A stretch of 12,420 nucleotides of DNA from an uncultured Collinsella sp. (GTDB lineage: Bacteria; Actinomycetota; Coriobacteriia; Coriobacteriales; Coriobacteriaceae): contig CABUZF010000020.1 in assembly GCA_902495985.1 (NCBI GenBank), forward strand, positions 1 through 12,420, in the 5' to 3' direction. Every line of letters begins with the position of its first letter. Position 1 is the stretch's first letter. The translations under genes and the position numbers were made by a program. Under the pieces are notes generated by a model, which was not told the DNA's origin, searched no databases, and saw only the letters and a program-made list of their open reading frames with translations. This document shows positions 6,405 to 12,420 of the stretch, piece after piece.

Positions 6405-8231
6405 TTAGGCCTCGCCTCCCTTCGTGACAGCGGCATCCGCGGTCGCTGCAGTGATTTTCCAGCTCGCGGCCTGTTCGTATTCGGCCCACATCTTGGCATA
6501 CAGACCATTTTGTGACAGCAACTCGGCATGGGTACCCGACTCCTGCACGCTGCCCTGGTTGAGCACCACGATTTGGTCGGCGCCCACCACGGTCGAAAGT
6601 CGATGCGCAATCATAATGACCGTGCGGCCCGCCGCCAGCTTGCTAAAGGCGCGCTGGATGAGCGCCTCGTTCTCGGGATCGGCAAACGCCGTGGCCTCAT
6701 CGAGCACCACGATAGGCGCGTCTTTAAGGATTGCGCGGGCGAGTGCCACGCGCTGGACCTCGCCGCCCGAAAGATATGCCCCGCCGGCACCGAGCATGGT
6801 ATTGATGCCCTGTGGGAGCTTGGCCACAATGTCGTCGCACTGAGCTGCGGAGAGGGCCGCACGCACTTCGTCGTCAGTGGCCGTAGGCTTGGAGGCGCGC
6901 ACGTTATCGGCAAGTGTTTGCCGGAACAGCTGGTTGGTCTGGAACACGAAGGCGACCTGGTCCATAAGCTCGTGCGGATCCATATCGCGAACGTCCACAC
7001 CGCCTACGAGCACTCGACCCGAGGAAACATCCCAAAAACGCGGGATCAGGCTTGCGCAGGTTGACTTACCGCCACCCGAGGGACCCACCAGGGCGATGGT
7101 ACTACCAGCGGAAACGCTAAAACTCACATGGCTAACGGCAGGTGTCTCGGCGCCCTCGTAGGTAAAGCTCACGTCCTCAAATCGCACGTCGCCGCCGGCA
7201 GGGTGCTTGGGTTGGGCGGGCACGGAGAGCTGCTTGGAATCCATGACGCTTCGAATACGAGCCAGCGAATCGGCACTCATCTGAGAGGCCTCGCCCACAA
7301 ACATGAGCTTGGTCATGGCCGTCGGCACCACGGCCGAAAATATCGCGTAAAACGTGAAGTTGGCCATGAAATGCGCGAAGTCCGTCTCGCCCGGCGCCAA
7401 CAGCAACGCCACGGGCAACAGGAATGCCACAAGACCATTGAGCGCGGTAAGGTTGAGTACCTGCGGACCTCGGCAGAACGTGCCCGCATAGCTTTGTGCC
7501 ATGTCGGCGTATTCGGCGATCGCATCGTGGAAGGCCTTGAAGGAGTAGACCGTCTGCTGAAACACCTTGACCACGGGGATGCCGCGTACGTATTCGGTGC
7601 CGGTCTTGTTCATCTTGACCAGCGCTCCCATGTAGGCCTTCATGAACTCGGCGCCTTTGCCGCCCATCATGGTGGCCATGGCGCCAAGCGAAACGACGAC
7701 CGAGATAAGGCATGCCACCCCCAAACGCCAATCGAGGGCGAAAAGCAGCACGAGCAGGCCTGCGACCATGGCGGTGGCGCCGGCGATATCGGGCAGCATG
7801 TGCGCGAGCAGGGTCTCGGTGGAGGCGGCGCACCCGTCTACAATACGGCGCAGCTCACCGGTGGCGTGCGTGTCAAAGTAGCCAAGCGGCAGCTTAAGCA
7901 GGTGCTCGCTCGTAGTCTTGCGGATATTGGACGCGCAACGAAACGCAGACAGGTGCGTGCACATGAGCCCCACGAAATAAACTACGATGCTTGCCAGGGC
8001 AAAACCAACGGCCCACCAGCCATACATCGCGATATCGGTGGCTTCGCTCCAGTTAGGCGCCACAGCGATAAGGTCTCGCGCGACAAACCAGATGCACACG
8101 TACGGGCCAAAGCTCAGCAGCTGCGAGAGCGCCGAGAGCGCCATGCCCAAATACGTTAGGAATTTGCGGTCGCCGGCATACGCGAGCAGCTCGCCGATGC
8201 CGCCGCCCTCCTTTTTTGATCCCTTTGCCAT
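6405..8231 (-). CDS. ABC half-transporter, exporter fold, subunit 1
   Basis: A 608-aa half-transporter: a short Lys/Gly-rich N-terminus, a six-helix membrane domain (about 22-325), then the ATPase domain. Motifs: Walker A GPSGGGKST near 380-388, Q-loop FQTNQLF, signature LSGGEVQRVA near 484-493, Walker B IVVLDEATAFADPEN near 503-517, and H-loop IAHRLSTV. The D-loop reads FADP in place of SALD; I recall DEATAFADPE from YbtP/IrtA-type siderophore importers, which supports that assignment but is not proof. It is the first gene after the divergent promoter region; AGAAAGGA precedes the ATG. The membrane domain has a long helix pair ending in FRCASNIRKTTSEHLLKLPLGYFD, the typical coupling region of this fold. 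Together with the next gene it should form a full transporter. Confidence 0.93.
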   Translation of the reverse strand: MAKGSKKEGGGIGELLAYAGDRKFLTYLGMALSALSQLLSFGPYVCIWFVARDLIAVAPNWSEATDIAMYGWWAVGFALASIVVYFVGLMCTHLSAFRCASNIRKTTSEHLLKLPLGYFDTHATGELRRIVDGCAASTETLLAHMLPDIAGATAMVAGLLVLLFALDWRLGVACLISVVVSLGAMATMMGGKGAEFMKAYMGALVKMNKTGTEYVRGIPVVKVFQQTVYSFKAFHDAIAEYADMAQSYAGTFCRGPQVLNLTALNGLVAFLLPVALLLAPGETDFAHFMANFTFYAIFSAVVPTAMTKLMFVGEASQMSADSLARIRSVMDSKQLSVPAQPKHPAGGDVRFEDVSFTYEGAETPAVSHVSFSVSAGSTIALVGPSGGGKSTCASLIPRFWDVSSGRVLVGGVDVRDMDPHELMDQVAFVFQTNQLFRQTLADNVRASKPTATDDEVRAALSAAQCDDIVAKLPQGINTMLGAGGAYLSGGEVQRVALARAILKDAPIVVLDEATAFADPENEALIQRAFSKLAAGRTVIMIAHRLSTVVGADQIVVLNQGSVQESGTHAELLSQNGLYAKMWAEYEQAASWKITAATADAAVTKGGEA

Positions 8232-8250
8232 GAGATTCCTTTCTAACGGC

Positions 8251-8291
8251 TTGAGAGTTAACCGTAGTCAACTTATCATTGATATGTTGAC
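8251..8291 (+). promoter_or_regulatory. Divergent promoter and operator between araC-type and ABC genes
   Basis: For the plus-strand regulator gene TTGAGA (8251-8256) and TATCAT (8274-8279) stand 17 bp apart, each 5 of 6 to consensus, a strong vegetative promoter. The spacer holds GTTAAC-N4-GTCAAC (8257-8272), which reads GTTGAC-N4-GTTAAC towards the ABC genes. Overlapping it GTCAACTTATCA and TGATATGTTGAC (8267-8291, 11 of 12 bases symmetric around one T) form a 25-bp palindrome. A protein bound here would block the regulator's own promoter and could activate the ABC operon, whose -35 I could not identify. Confidence 0.6.
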
Positions 8292-8345
8292 CAAGGCACA
8301 CAATCGAGCCAGGCGTGGACGTTTCCGCAAAGGAAGGGGACGCTT

Positions 8346-9350
8346 TTGAAAATGCATCGGGCCGCGACCGACATAGCTGAGCTCTACGCACCGCAGTTTG
8401 AGCAGTTTGGCCTGGAGCTTACCGGCAAGGGCGCCGTCTTTACTGGCGAGGTGGCAAACGACCGGGCGTACGGCCGCGCATGGATCATGCCCCTCTCCCC
8501 CACCTGCATCGTCATGGAGCATTTCATCACTCCGACGCACGATATGTACCTGGCCGAATACACACCCGAACCGTACGCGTGTGTGAGCGAAGTCAGCGCG
8601 CCCACACTTACATGCATGCCCGAGGCTGGCATAACGCCCGCGAACCTTAAACCATTGCATGGACCGTGGCCAAACAATGCCGTTTGCAGCTTTATCCAAG
8701 ATAGCTGTGGCGAGGAGTTAAGCCCGCTGTTTGCGGGGCAGCTCTATCACTCGCGCTCGGTGCTCTTTTTGCCTGGATATTTTGACGAACTGGAACACCG
8801 CTATCCCACCGAGTTTGCGGGAATCTTTGAGACGTTTGCCGAGCCATGGCACGAGGAAGCGGCGTCTGCCATCTGCCACACGCTGCGCCGGATTAACGAG
8901 GACCGCGCCCGCACCGCAGGCGGACATGTCTATATGCAGGGCATCGTGGAGACCATGGTCGCGGAGCTCGCCTGTTCGCGCGCGGCCCACAAGCAGGCGC
9001 GGCAGGCGGCAGACACACGCGTCAGCATAACCATTGCCGAAGAAGCAACGGCAATGATTGAGCGCGCGCTCGACAAAGGCAGACGCGTGGGTATCAACGA
9101 GGTGGCCGAGAGGCTCTACACAAGCCGCTCCAAACTATGCGCCACCTTTAAGGCCCAAACCGGCGAGTCCCTGGGCGCCTACATTCGCAGACGCCGCATG
9201 GAGCGAGCACAGGACCTTTTGGCCGATAGCGCGCTCACGATAGCGCAGGTGGCAGAGCGTCTAGGCTACCCCCAGCAGGCCGCCTTCGCCCAAGCCTTCA
9301 AACAATACACCGGCATGACACCCACGGCTTGGCGAAGCAAGCATCGCTAA
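8346..9350 (+). CDS. AraC-family transcriptional regulator
   Basis: A 334-aa regulator. The C-terminal 110 residues (225-334) form the AraC/XylS DNA-binding domain with two helix-turn-helix units: about 247-268 (INEVAERLYTSRSKLCATF) and about 296-317 (TIAQVAERLGYPQQAAFAQAF), ending in the family signature YTGMTPTAWR. The N-terminal about 220 residues match no ligand-binding domain I recognise; they contain several Cys and His. Divergent placement against the ABC pair parallels ybtA-ybtPQ and suggests it controls them and itself, perhaps in response to an iron carrier. Start choice is open: TTG at 8346 is 8 nt after AGGAAGG, while ATG at 8352 is 11 nt after GGGGA; the proteins differ by two residues. 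The gene ends 64 bp from the convergent ATPase gene with no clear terminator between. Confidence 0.92.
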   Translation: MKMHRAATDIAELYAPQFEQFGLELTGKGAVFTGEVANDRAYGRAWIMPLSPTCIVMEHFITPTHDMYLAEYTPEPYACVSEVSAPTLTCMPEAGITPANLKPLHGPWPNNAVCSFIQDSCGEELSPLFAGQLYHSRSVLFLPGYFDELEHRYPTEFAGIFETFAEPWHEEAASAICHTLRRINEDRARTAGGHVYMQGIVETMVAELACSRAAHKQARQAADTRVSITIAEEATAMIERALDKGRRVGINEVAERLYTSRSKLCATFKAQTGESLGAYIRRRRMERAQDLLADSALTIAQVAERLGYPQQAAFAQAFKQYTGMTPTAWRSKHR

Positions 9351-9414
9351 GGCCCAAGCTCCCTGGCCGTAACGGAGCGATTAATTAGCCGCCGCCCGTC
9401 AGCTCACCCAGGAT

Positions 9415-10779
9415 CTAAACGTCAAGATGTACACGATCAAGCGCCTTTTTGATAAGAGGGACAGATCGATCAGCCAAATACAACGGAATGTTGAGCACCC
9501 CGTCGTCGAGCTTTAGGTTCTTAAGTGAGTAGCGGACCCTCAATGGAGTCGTCTCCGCATGCTTGTCGGCATAGTACTTAAGGCTCTTGGAATGAACGAC
9601 CTCTCCCGATTTGACCTCGACGGGAACGATTTCGTTTCCGACTTGAATCAAAAAATCGACTTCGTGCTTCGGCTTCTCGTTTGTCCAATAACGCGGAGCA
9701 GCATCTAACTGTGAAAGTAATGCCTGAAGCACATAGTTCTCGGCGAACGAACCTTTGAACTCAGAAAATAGCGCATCCGAGATGGCAAAAGCGGACGCAT
9801 CCAGCCTTGCCATGCGGCGCAGCAAGCCGACATCAAGACAGTAGACTTTAAATGCCTTGAAGTCATCGTACGCAGAGAGCGGCACACCACCGGCAGCATT
9901 AAGGCGAACCGCCGTGATGAGCCCAGCATCGGCAAGCCATTCCAGAGCATCCTCGTATTCTCGAGCACGAGCCCCCTCGCGCACCGCACCCCAAACGAAC
10001 TTTTTGTTCTCGCGCGCCAACTGAGCTGGAATCGAGTTCCATATTTGCGAAAGCTTGGCGAACTGCGCACGGCCACCATGCTTGGCAAAATCGCGCTCGT
10101 AGGAATCCAAGAGATCAGACAACACCTTATCGACCTGAACGATATCGCCCGTCTCCACCCACCGGCCAAGAGCCTCTGGCATGCCGCCGCATGCAAAATA
10201 ACGACGAAGATGCTCGACGAGACGGACATGGAAGAAATCGGGCACTGTCTCGATCTGATCCAGGCCGCCAAGGTATTCGTCGTAGTTTGCAGCGCCCTCG
10301 GCTTTCAGAAACTCGGAAAAGCTCATGGGGCGCATCTCCATGAACTCGACCTTTCCCACCGGAAAAGCGCTGGTCTCACGGGACAAGCGAACGCCCAACA
10401 AAGACCCTGCACATGCGACGTGATACTCGGGGGCCTCGTCACAGAAGTATTTAAGGGCGCCGACTGCAGAAGGACAATCCTGGATCTCATCAATAATAAG
10501 CAGCGTTTCGCCGGGATCGATAGGCTGTCCAAGTGCCAGGGAAAGATTTGAGATAATCCGTCGAGGATCGCGCGTACCTTCGAAAAACTGAGCGTACTCG
10601 CTCTGTACCCCAGGTGACGGCTCCTCGAGCGTCAGATACACAAAATTGAGGTACGAGGTTCGGCCGAACTCCTTAAGCGCCCACGTCTTTCCAACCTGGC
10701 GCGCCCCCTTAAGGATAAGCGGCTTACGATATTCTGACGCTTTCCAAGCGTTAAGCTTGGCAATGATATCTCGCTGCAT
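9415..10779 (-). CDS. ATP-binding protein of the AAA_14/DUF4143 type
   Basis: A 454-aa protein with an N-terminal P-loop ATPase domain and a C-terminal DUF4143 domain. Walker A GARQVGKT is at 25-32 and Walker B LLIIDEIQ at 93-100. The C-terminal part contains HEVDFLI with Asp375 and PVEVKSG with Glu388 and Lys390, the D-ExK pattern of a PD-(D/E)XK nuclease-like fold. Such proteins occur in many copies in anaerobic gut bacteria and archaea; their function is not established, and links to defence, toxin-like activity or mobile DNA are only suggestions. GGGAGGTT (10792-10785) is a good Shine-Dalgarno 5 nt before the ATG. The gene stands alone, is slightly lower in GC than its neighbours, and has an exceptional hairpin leader, consistent with acquisition by transfer. 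Confidence 0.9.
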   Translation of the reverse strand: MQRDIIAKLNAWKASEYRKPLILKGARQVGKTWALKEFGRTSYLNFVYLTLEEPSPGVQSEYAQFFEGTRDPRRIISNLSLALGQPIDPGETLLIIDEIQDCPSAVGALKYFCDEAPEYHVACAGSLLGVRLSRETSAFPVGKVEFMEMRPMSFSEFLKAEGAANYDEYLGGLDQIETVPDFFHVRLVEHLRRYFACGGMPEALGRWVETGDIVQVDKVLSDLLDSYERDFAKHGGRAQFAKLSQIWNSIPAQLARENKKFVWGAVREGARAREYEDALEWLADAGLITAVRLNAAGGVPLSAYDDFKAFKVYCLDVGLLRRMARLDASAFAISDALFSEFKGSFAENYVLQALLSQLDAAPRYWTNEKPKHEVDFLIQVGNEIVPVEVKSGEVVHSKSLKYYADKHAETTPLRVRYSLKNLKLDDGVLNIPLYLADRSVPLIKKALDRVHLDV

Positions 10780-10794
10780 GGCCGAACCTCCCGC

Positions 10795-10874
10795 AAAAAA
10801 ACTTCCGTAAACGTGATATTTCCCACATTTTACCCTAGGTAAAACGTGACATTTATCACATTTACGGAAGTTTT
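10795..10874 (-). promoter_or_regulatory. Long terminator-like hairpin in the leader of the AAA_14/DUF4143 gene
   Basis: Arms 10798-10818 and 10854-10874 are complementary over 21 bp with one deviation. An inner stem, 10826-10836 with 10840-10850, closes a 3-nt loop with 11 bp and one deviation. The two parts are separated by a symmetric 5 x 5 internal loop. Both deviations are G-U wobbles in minus-strand RNA but A-C mismatches in plus-strand RNA, which points to a minus-strand transcript. Seven U (10801-10795) follow, and the Shine-Dalgarno begins only 2 nt later. It may stop readthrough from gatB or act as an attenuator. Confidence 0.8.
10809..10863. promoter_or_regulatory. Two CRP/FNR-like boxes inside the hairpin
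   Basis: In minus sense 10863-10842 reads AAATGTGAT, five bases, TCACGTTT. The copy 10830-10809 reads AAATGTG, six bases, ATCACGTTT. Both fit the TGTGA-N6-TCACA plan of CRP/FNR-family sites, with flanking AAA and TTT, and their centres are 33 bp apart, about three helical turns. A further TCACATT-N6-AATGTGA dyad lies at 10898-10916. Whether a regulator of that family binds here is untested; the resemblance may follow from the hairpin's own symmetry. Confidence 0.4.
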
Positions 10875-10913
10875 AAGCTCATTTCGCCACACTTTCATCA
10901 CATTTATTGCAAT

Positions 10914-10940
10914 GTGACAAAGGGACAGTCCCTTTGTCAC
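10914..10940. repeat. 27-bp palindrome
   Basis: GTGACAAAGGGAC, a central A, then the exact inverse complement of the first half. It lies 6 bp from the gatB-side terminator U-run and 40 bp from the ATPase leader hairpin. No U-run follows on either strand. I recall palindromes with this GGGAC/GTCCC core recurring between genes in gut anaerobes, so a dispersed REP-like element is the likeliest reading. Confidence 0.8.
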
Positions 10941-10946
10941 CCGCAC

Positions 10947-10974
10947 AAAAATGGACGCGCCAACGGCGCGCCCA
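10947..10974 (-). terminator. GC-rich intrinsic terminator downstream of gatB
   Basis: In minus sense TGGGCGCGCC (10974-10965) pairs with GGCGCGTCCA (10961-10952) across a 3-nt loop, with one G-U pair. Five U (10951-10947) follow. It is about 200 nt beyond the gatB stop and should end that transcript. Confidence 0.8.
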
Positions 10975-11025
10975 TTCACTCAATTCCATTCAGCCCACCT
11001 GACCCGAACGGCCGAGTCGTTGCAG

Positions 11026-11164
11026 AACCCGGGAGCCCCGGCAGGGCGGGTGCTTGCTCAAAATGAGTTCCGCACGCAAAGAAGGCCACTTAATGTGGCC
11101 TTCGTCTTGCGCAGGACTGTTCGAAATTTTGAGGAAGCACCCGCCCTGCCGGGGCTCCCGGGTT
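11026..11164. repeat. 139-nt palindromic element with perfect 30-bp arms
   Basis: Arms 11026-11055 and 11135-11164 are exact inverse complements over 30 bp, very GC-rich. Nested inside are CTCAAAAT (11057-11064) with ATTTTGAG (11126-11133), and a central hairpin AAGGCCAC-TTAAT-GTGGCCTT (11082-11102). Partial pairing continues between (CGCACGCAAAG with CTTGCGCAGG). The whole element can fold into one long rod. It starts 5 bp from the gatB stop codon. The central hairpin resembles an intrinsic terminator stem but is followed by a mixed sequence. It could be a MITE- or REP-like insertion, or a 3' UTR structure stabilising gatB mRNA. Confidence 0.85.
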
Positions 11165-11169
11165 CCCGC

Positions 11170-12420
11170 TTACGAGAGCGACGTTCTCAGCAACTCGTTG
11201 AAGAGCTTCGGATTGCCCTTGCCGCGGCTCGCCTTCATGCACTGGCCCACCAAAAAGCCGATGACCTTCTGGTTGCCGTCACGATACTGTTGTGCCTGAT
11301 CGGCACAGTTTGCCAGCACCTCGTCCACGATCGGCTGCAGCGCGCCGGCATCGCTCACCTGACGCATACCGCGCTCGTCGACGATCTTGTTGGGGTCGTC
11401 GCCGGTCTGGGCCATGGCCTCAAAGACCTCGTGCGCCTGGTTGGAGCTGATGGCATCGGTCGCCAGTAGCTTGGCAAGGGCTGCCACCTGAGCCGGCACG
11501 ATGCCGGACTCGGTGAGCGACACGCCCGCGCCCTTAAGGTAGGCGATCATCTCGTTCACCAGCAGGTTTGCGACCGTCTGAGCCTCCTTGCCAGCCATGC
11601 CGGCAGCAGCGGCCTCAAAGAACTCGGCAAACTCGGGGTCGCCGGCAATCTGCTCGGCGTCGGCCGTCTTAATGCCAAAGTCGGCTTCAAAACGGACGCG
11701 CTTGGCATCGGGCAGCTCAGGGATCTCGCCACGGCAGCGGTCGATGAACTCGTCGTCCAGATCGAACGGCGCCAGGTCGGGATCGGGGAACAGGCGGTAG
11801 TCGTCGGCCGTCTCCTTCAAACGCATAACCACGGTGCGCTTGCGGCTGGGCTCCCAGTGGCGGGTCTCCTGATAGATGATGCCACCCTCCTCGAGCACCT
11901 CGGCCTGGCGGCAGATCTCGTAGGCAAGGCCGTCATGCAGACTCTTAAACGAGTTGAGGTTCTTGAGCTCGGTCTTGGTGCCCAGCTTGGTCTCGCCGCG
12001 ACGACGCAGCGACACGTTGCCGTCGCAGCGCATGGAACCCTTCTCCATGGAGCAGTCCGAAATGCCCAGCGTCACAAAGATGCGACGGAGCTTTTCCATA
12101 AACAGACGCGCTTCCTCGGGCGTACGCAGATCGGGCTCGGTGACGAGCTCGATCAGCGGCGTACCGCAGCGGTTGTAGTCGACGAGCGACTCGGCCGCGG
12201 CGGTAATGCGGCCCTCGGCACCGCCCACGTGCACCATCTTGGCGGCGTCCTCCTCCATGTGGATGCGCAGGATGCGGATGGGCACCGTGTAGGAACCGTC
12301 CTCGCGACGCTCGGGCATCTGCAGGTTGGACGCGTCGTAGCTAGCCAGGTGACCGGCGCGCTGGTTGCCCTCGCGCATGGTCGACGTCATGGACGTGGAC
12401 AGGCCCTCGGCGTTGGCCGA
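11170..12420 (-). CDS. gatB: Asp-tRNA(Asn)/Glu-tRNA(Gln) amidotransferase subunit B, C-terminal part
   Basis: The last 416 residues are visible; the start lies beyond the right edge (10 further codons are open upstream of an internal ATG at 12390). GatB binds mischarged Glu-tRNA(Gln) or Asp-tRNA(Asn) and phosphorylates the amino acid so that GatA/GatC can supply ammonia. Seen: IRILRIHMEEDAAK, the SLVDYNRCGTPLIELVTEPD block, GTKTELKNLNSFKSL, the DDYRLFPDPDL motif, and the C-terminal YqeY-like tRNA-binding domain ending FLVGQCMKASRGKGNPKLFNELL. All are standard GatB landmarks. The stretch just before IRILRIHMEED (MPERREDGSYTVP) looks longer and more charged than I expect, possibly a lineage-specific insertion. 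gatA and gatC would be expected upstream, outside the window. A palindromic element follows the stop at once. Confidence 0.97.
   Translation of the reverse strand, partial: SANAEGLSTSMTSTMREGNQRAGHLASYDASNLQMPERREDGSYTVPIRILRIHMEEDAAKMVHVGGAEGRITAAAESLVDYNRCGTPLIELVTEPDLRTPEEARLFMEKLRRIFVTLGISDCSMEKGSMRCDGNVSLRRRGETKLGTKTELKNLNSFKSLHDGLAYEICRQAEVLEEGGIIYQETRHWEPSRKRTVVMRLKETADDYRLFPDPDLAPFDLDDEFIDRCRGEIPELPDAKRVRFEADFGIKTADAEQIAGDPEFAEFFEAAAAGMAGKEAQTVANLLVNEMIAYLKGAGVSLTESGIVPAQVAALAKLLATDAISSNQAHEVFEAMAQTGDDPNKIVDERGMRQVSDAGALQPIVDEVLANCADQAQQYRDGNQKVIGFLVGQCMKASRGKGNPKLFNELLRTSLS

Noticed and set aside
7128..8159. A 343-aa plus-strand open frame
   Set aside because: Antisense shadow of ABC subunit 1, rich in His, Arg and Gly, with no domain.
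9351..9414. A terminator between the AraC gene and the convergent ATPase gene
   Set aside because: GCTCC/GGAGC at about 9358-9380 gives only a 5-bp stem and no U-run; too weak to call.
10951..11469. A 172-aa plus-strand open frame
   Set aside because: It crosses the terminator, the 139-nt palindrome and the antisense of gatB; no Shine-Dalgarno and no recognisable domain.

Overview
The window reads as chromosomal DNA of a high-GC Gram-positive, most likely a gut Coriobacteriia and probably Collinsella or a close relative. This rests on overall GC content and codon use, the style of the tmRNA and GatB, and the kind of palindromes between genes. It is an inference without any database search. 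Nothing suggests a phage or plasmid.

Left part (1-2160): the start of a patatin-like lipase gene runs leftward off the edge. Next comes about 450 bp of gene-free, repeat- and hairpin-rich DNA. A complete tmRNA gene (ssrA, minus strand, 1060-1423) follows with its own terminator. Two 48-bp direct repeats downstream of it each carry an inverted 17-nt copy of the tmRNA T-arm sequence. A small unrecognised plus-strand gene (144 aa) follows and faces a minus-strand terminator.

Centre (2162-9350): five genes look like one metal-handling locus, probably for iron. A divergent AraC-family regulator (plus strand) faces two adjacent exporter-fold ABC half-transporters (minus strand, stop codon directly followed by start codon, TAAATG). 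The arrangement recalls YbtA/YbtP/YbtQ siderophore uptake. Downstream on the same strand, after a 145-bp gap with its own promoter-like signals, come an 81-aa membrane-anchored protein and a 691-aa P1B-type ATPase. The ATPase lacks CxxC metal sites and has SCA in place of CPC. This pair resembles the FezA/FezB (P1B-6 ATPase) genes that build ferrosome iron-storage organelles in other bacteria. Both control regions carry paired GTTRAC-type hexamers spaced 10 bp apart, so the AraC protein may control uptake and storage or efflux together.

Right part (9415-12420): a lone AAA_14/DUF4143 ATPase gene (minus) has a very long hairpin ending in a U-run directly before its Shine-Dalgarno. The same hairpin holds two sequences resembling CRP/FNR-family sites. 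Further right are a 27-bp palindrome, a GC-rich terminator, and a 139-nt palindromic element with perfect 30-bp arms that abuts the end of gatB (Asp/Glu-tRNA amidotransferase subunit B), which runs off the right edge.

The most interesting material is the putative iron uptake plus ferrosome-like locus with its shared operator candidates, and the structured leader of the ATPase gene.
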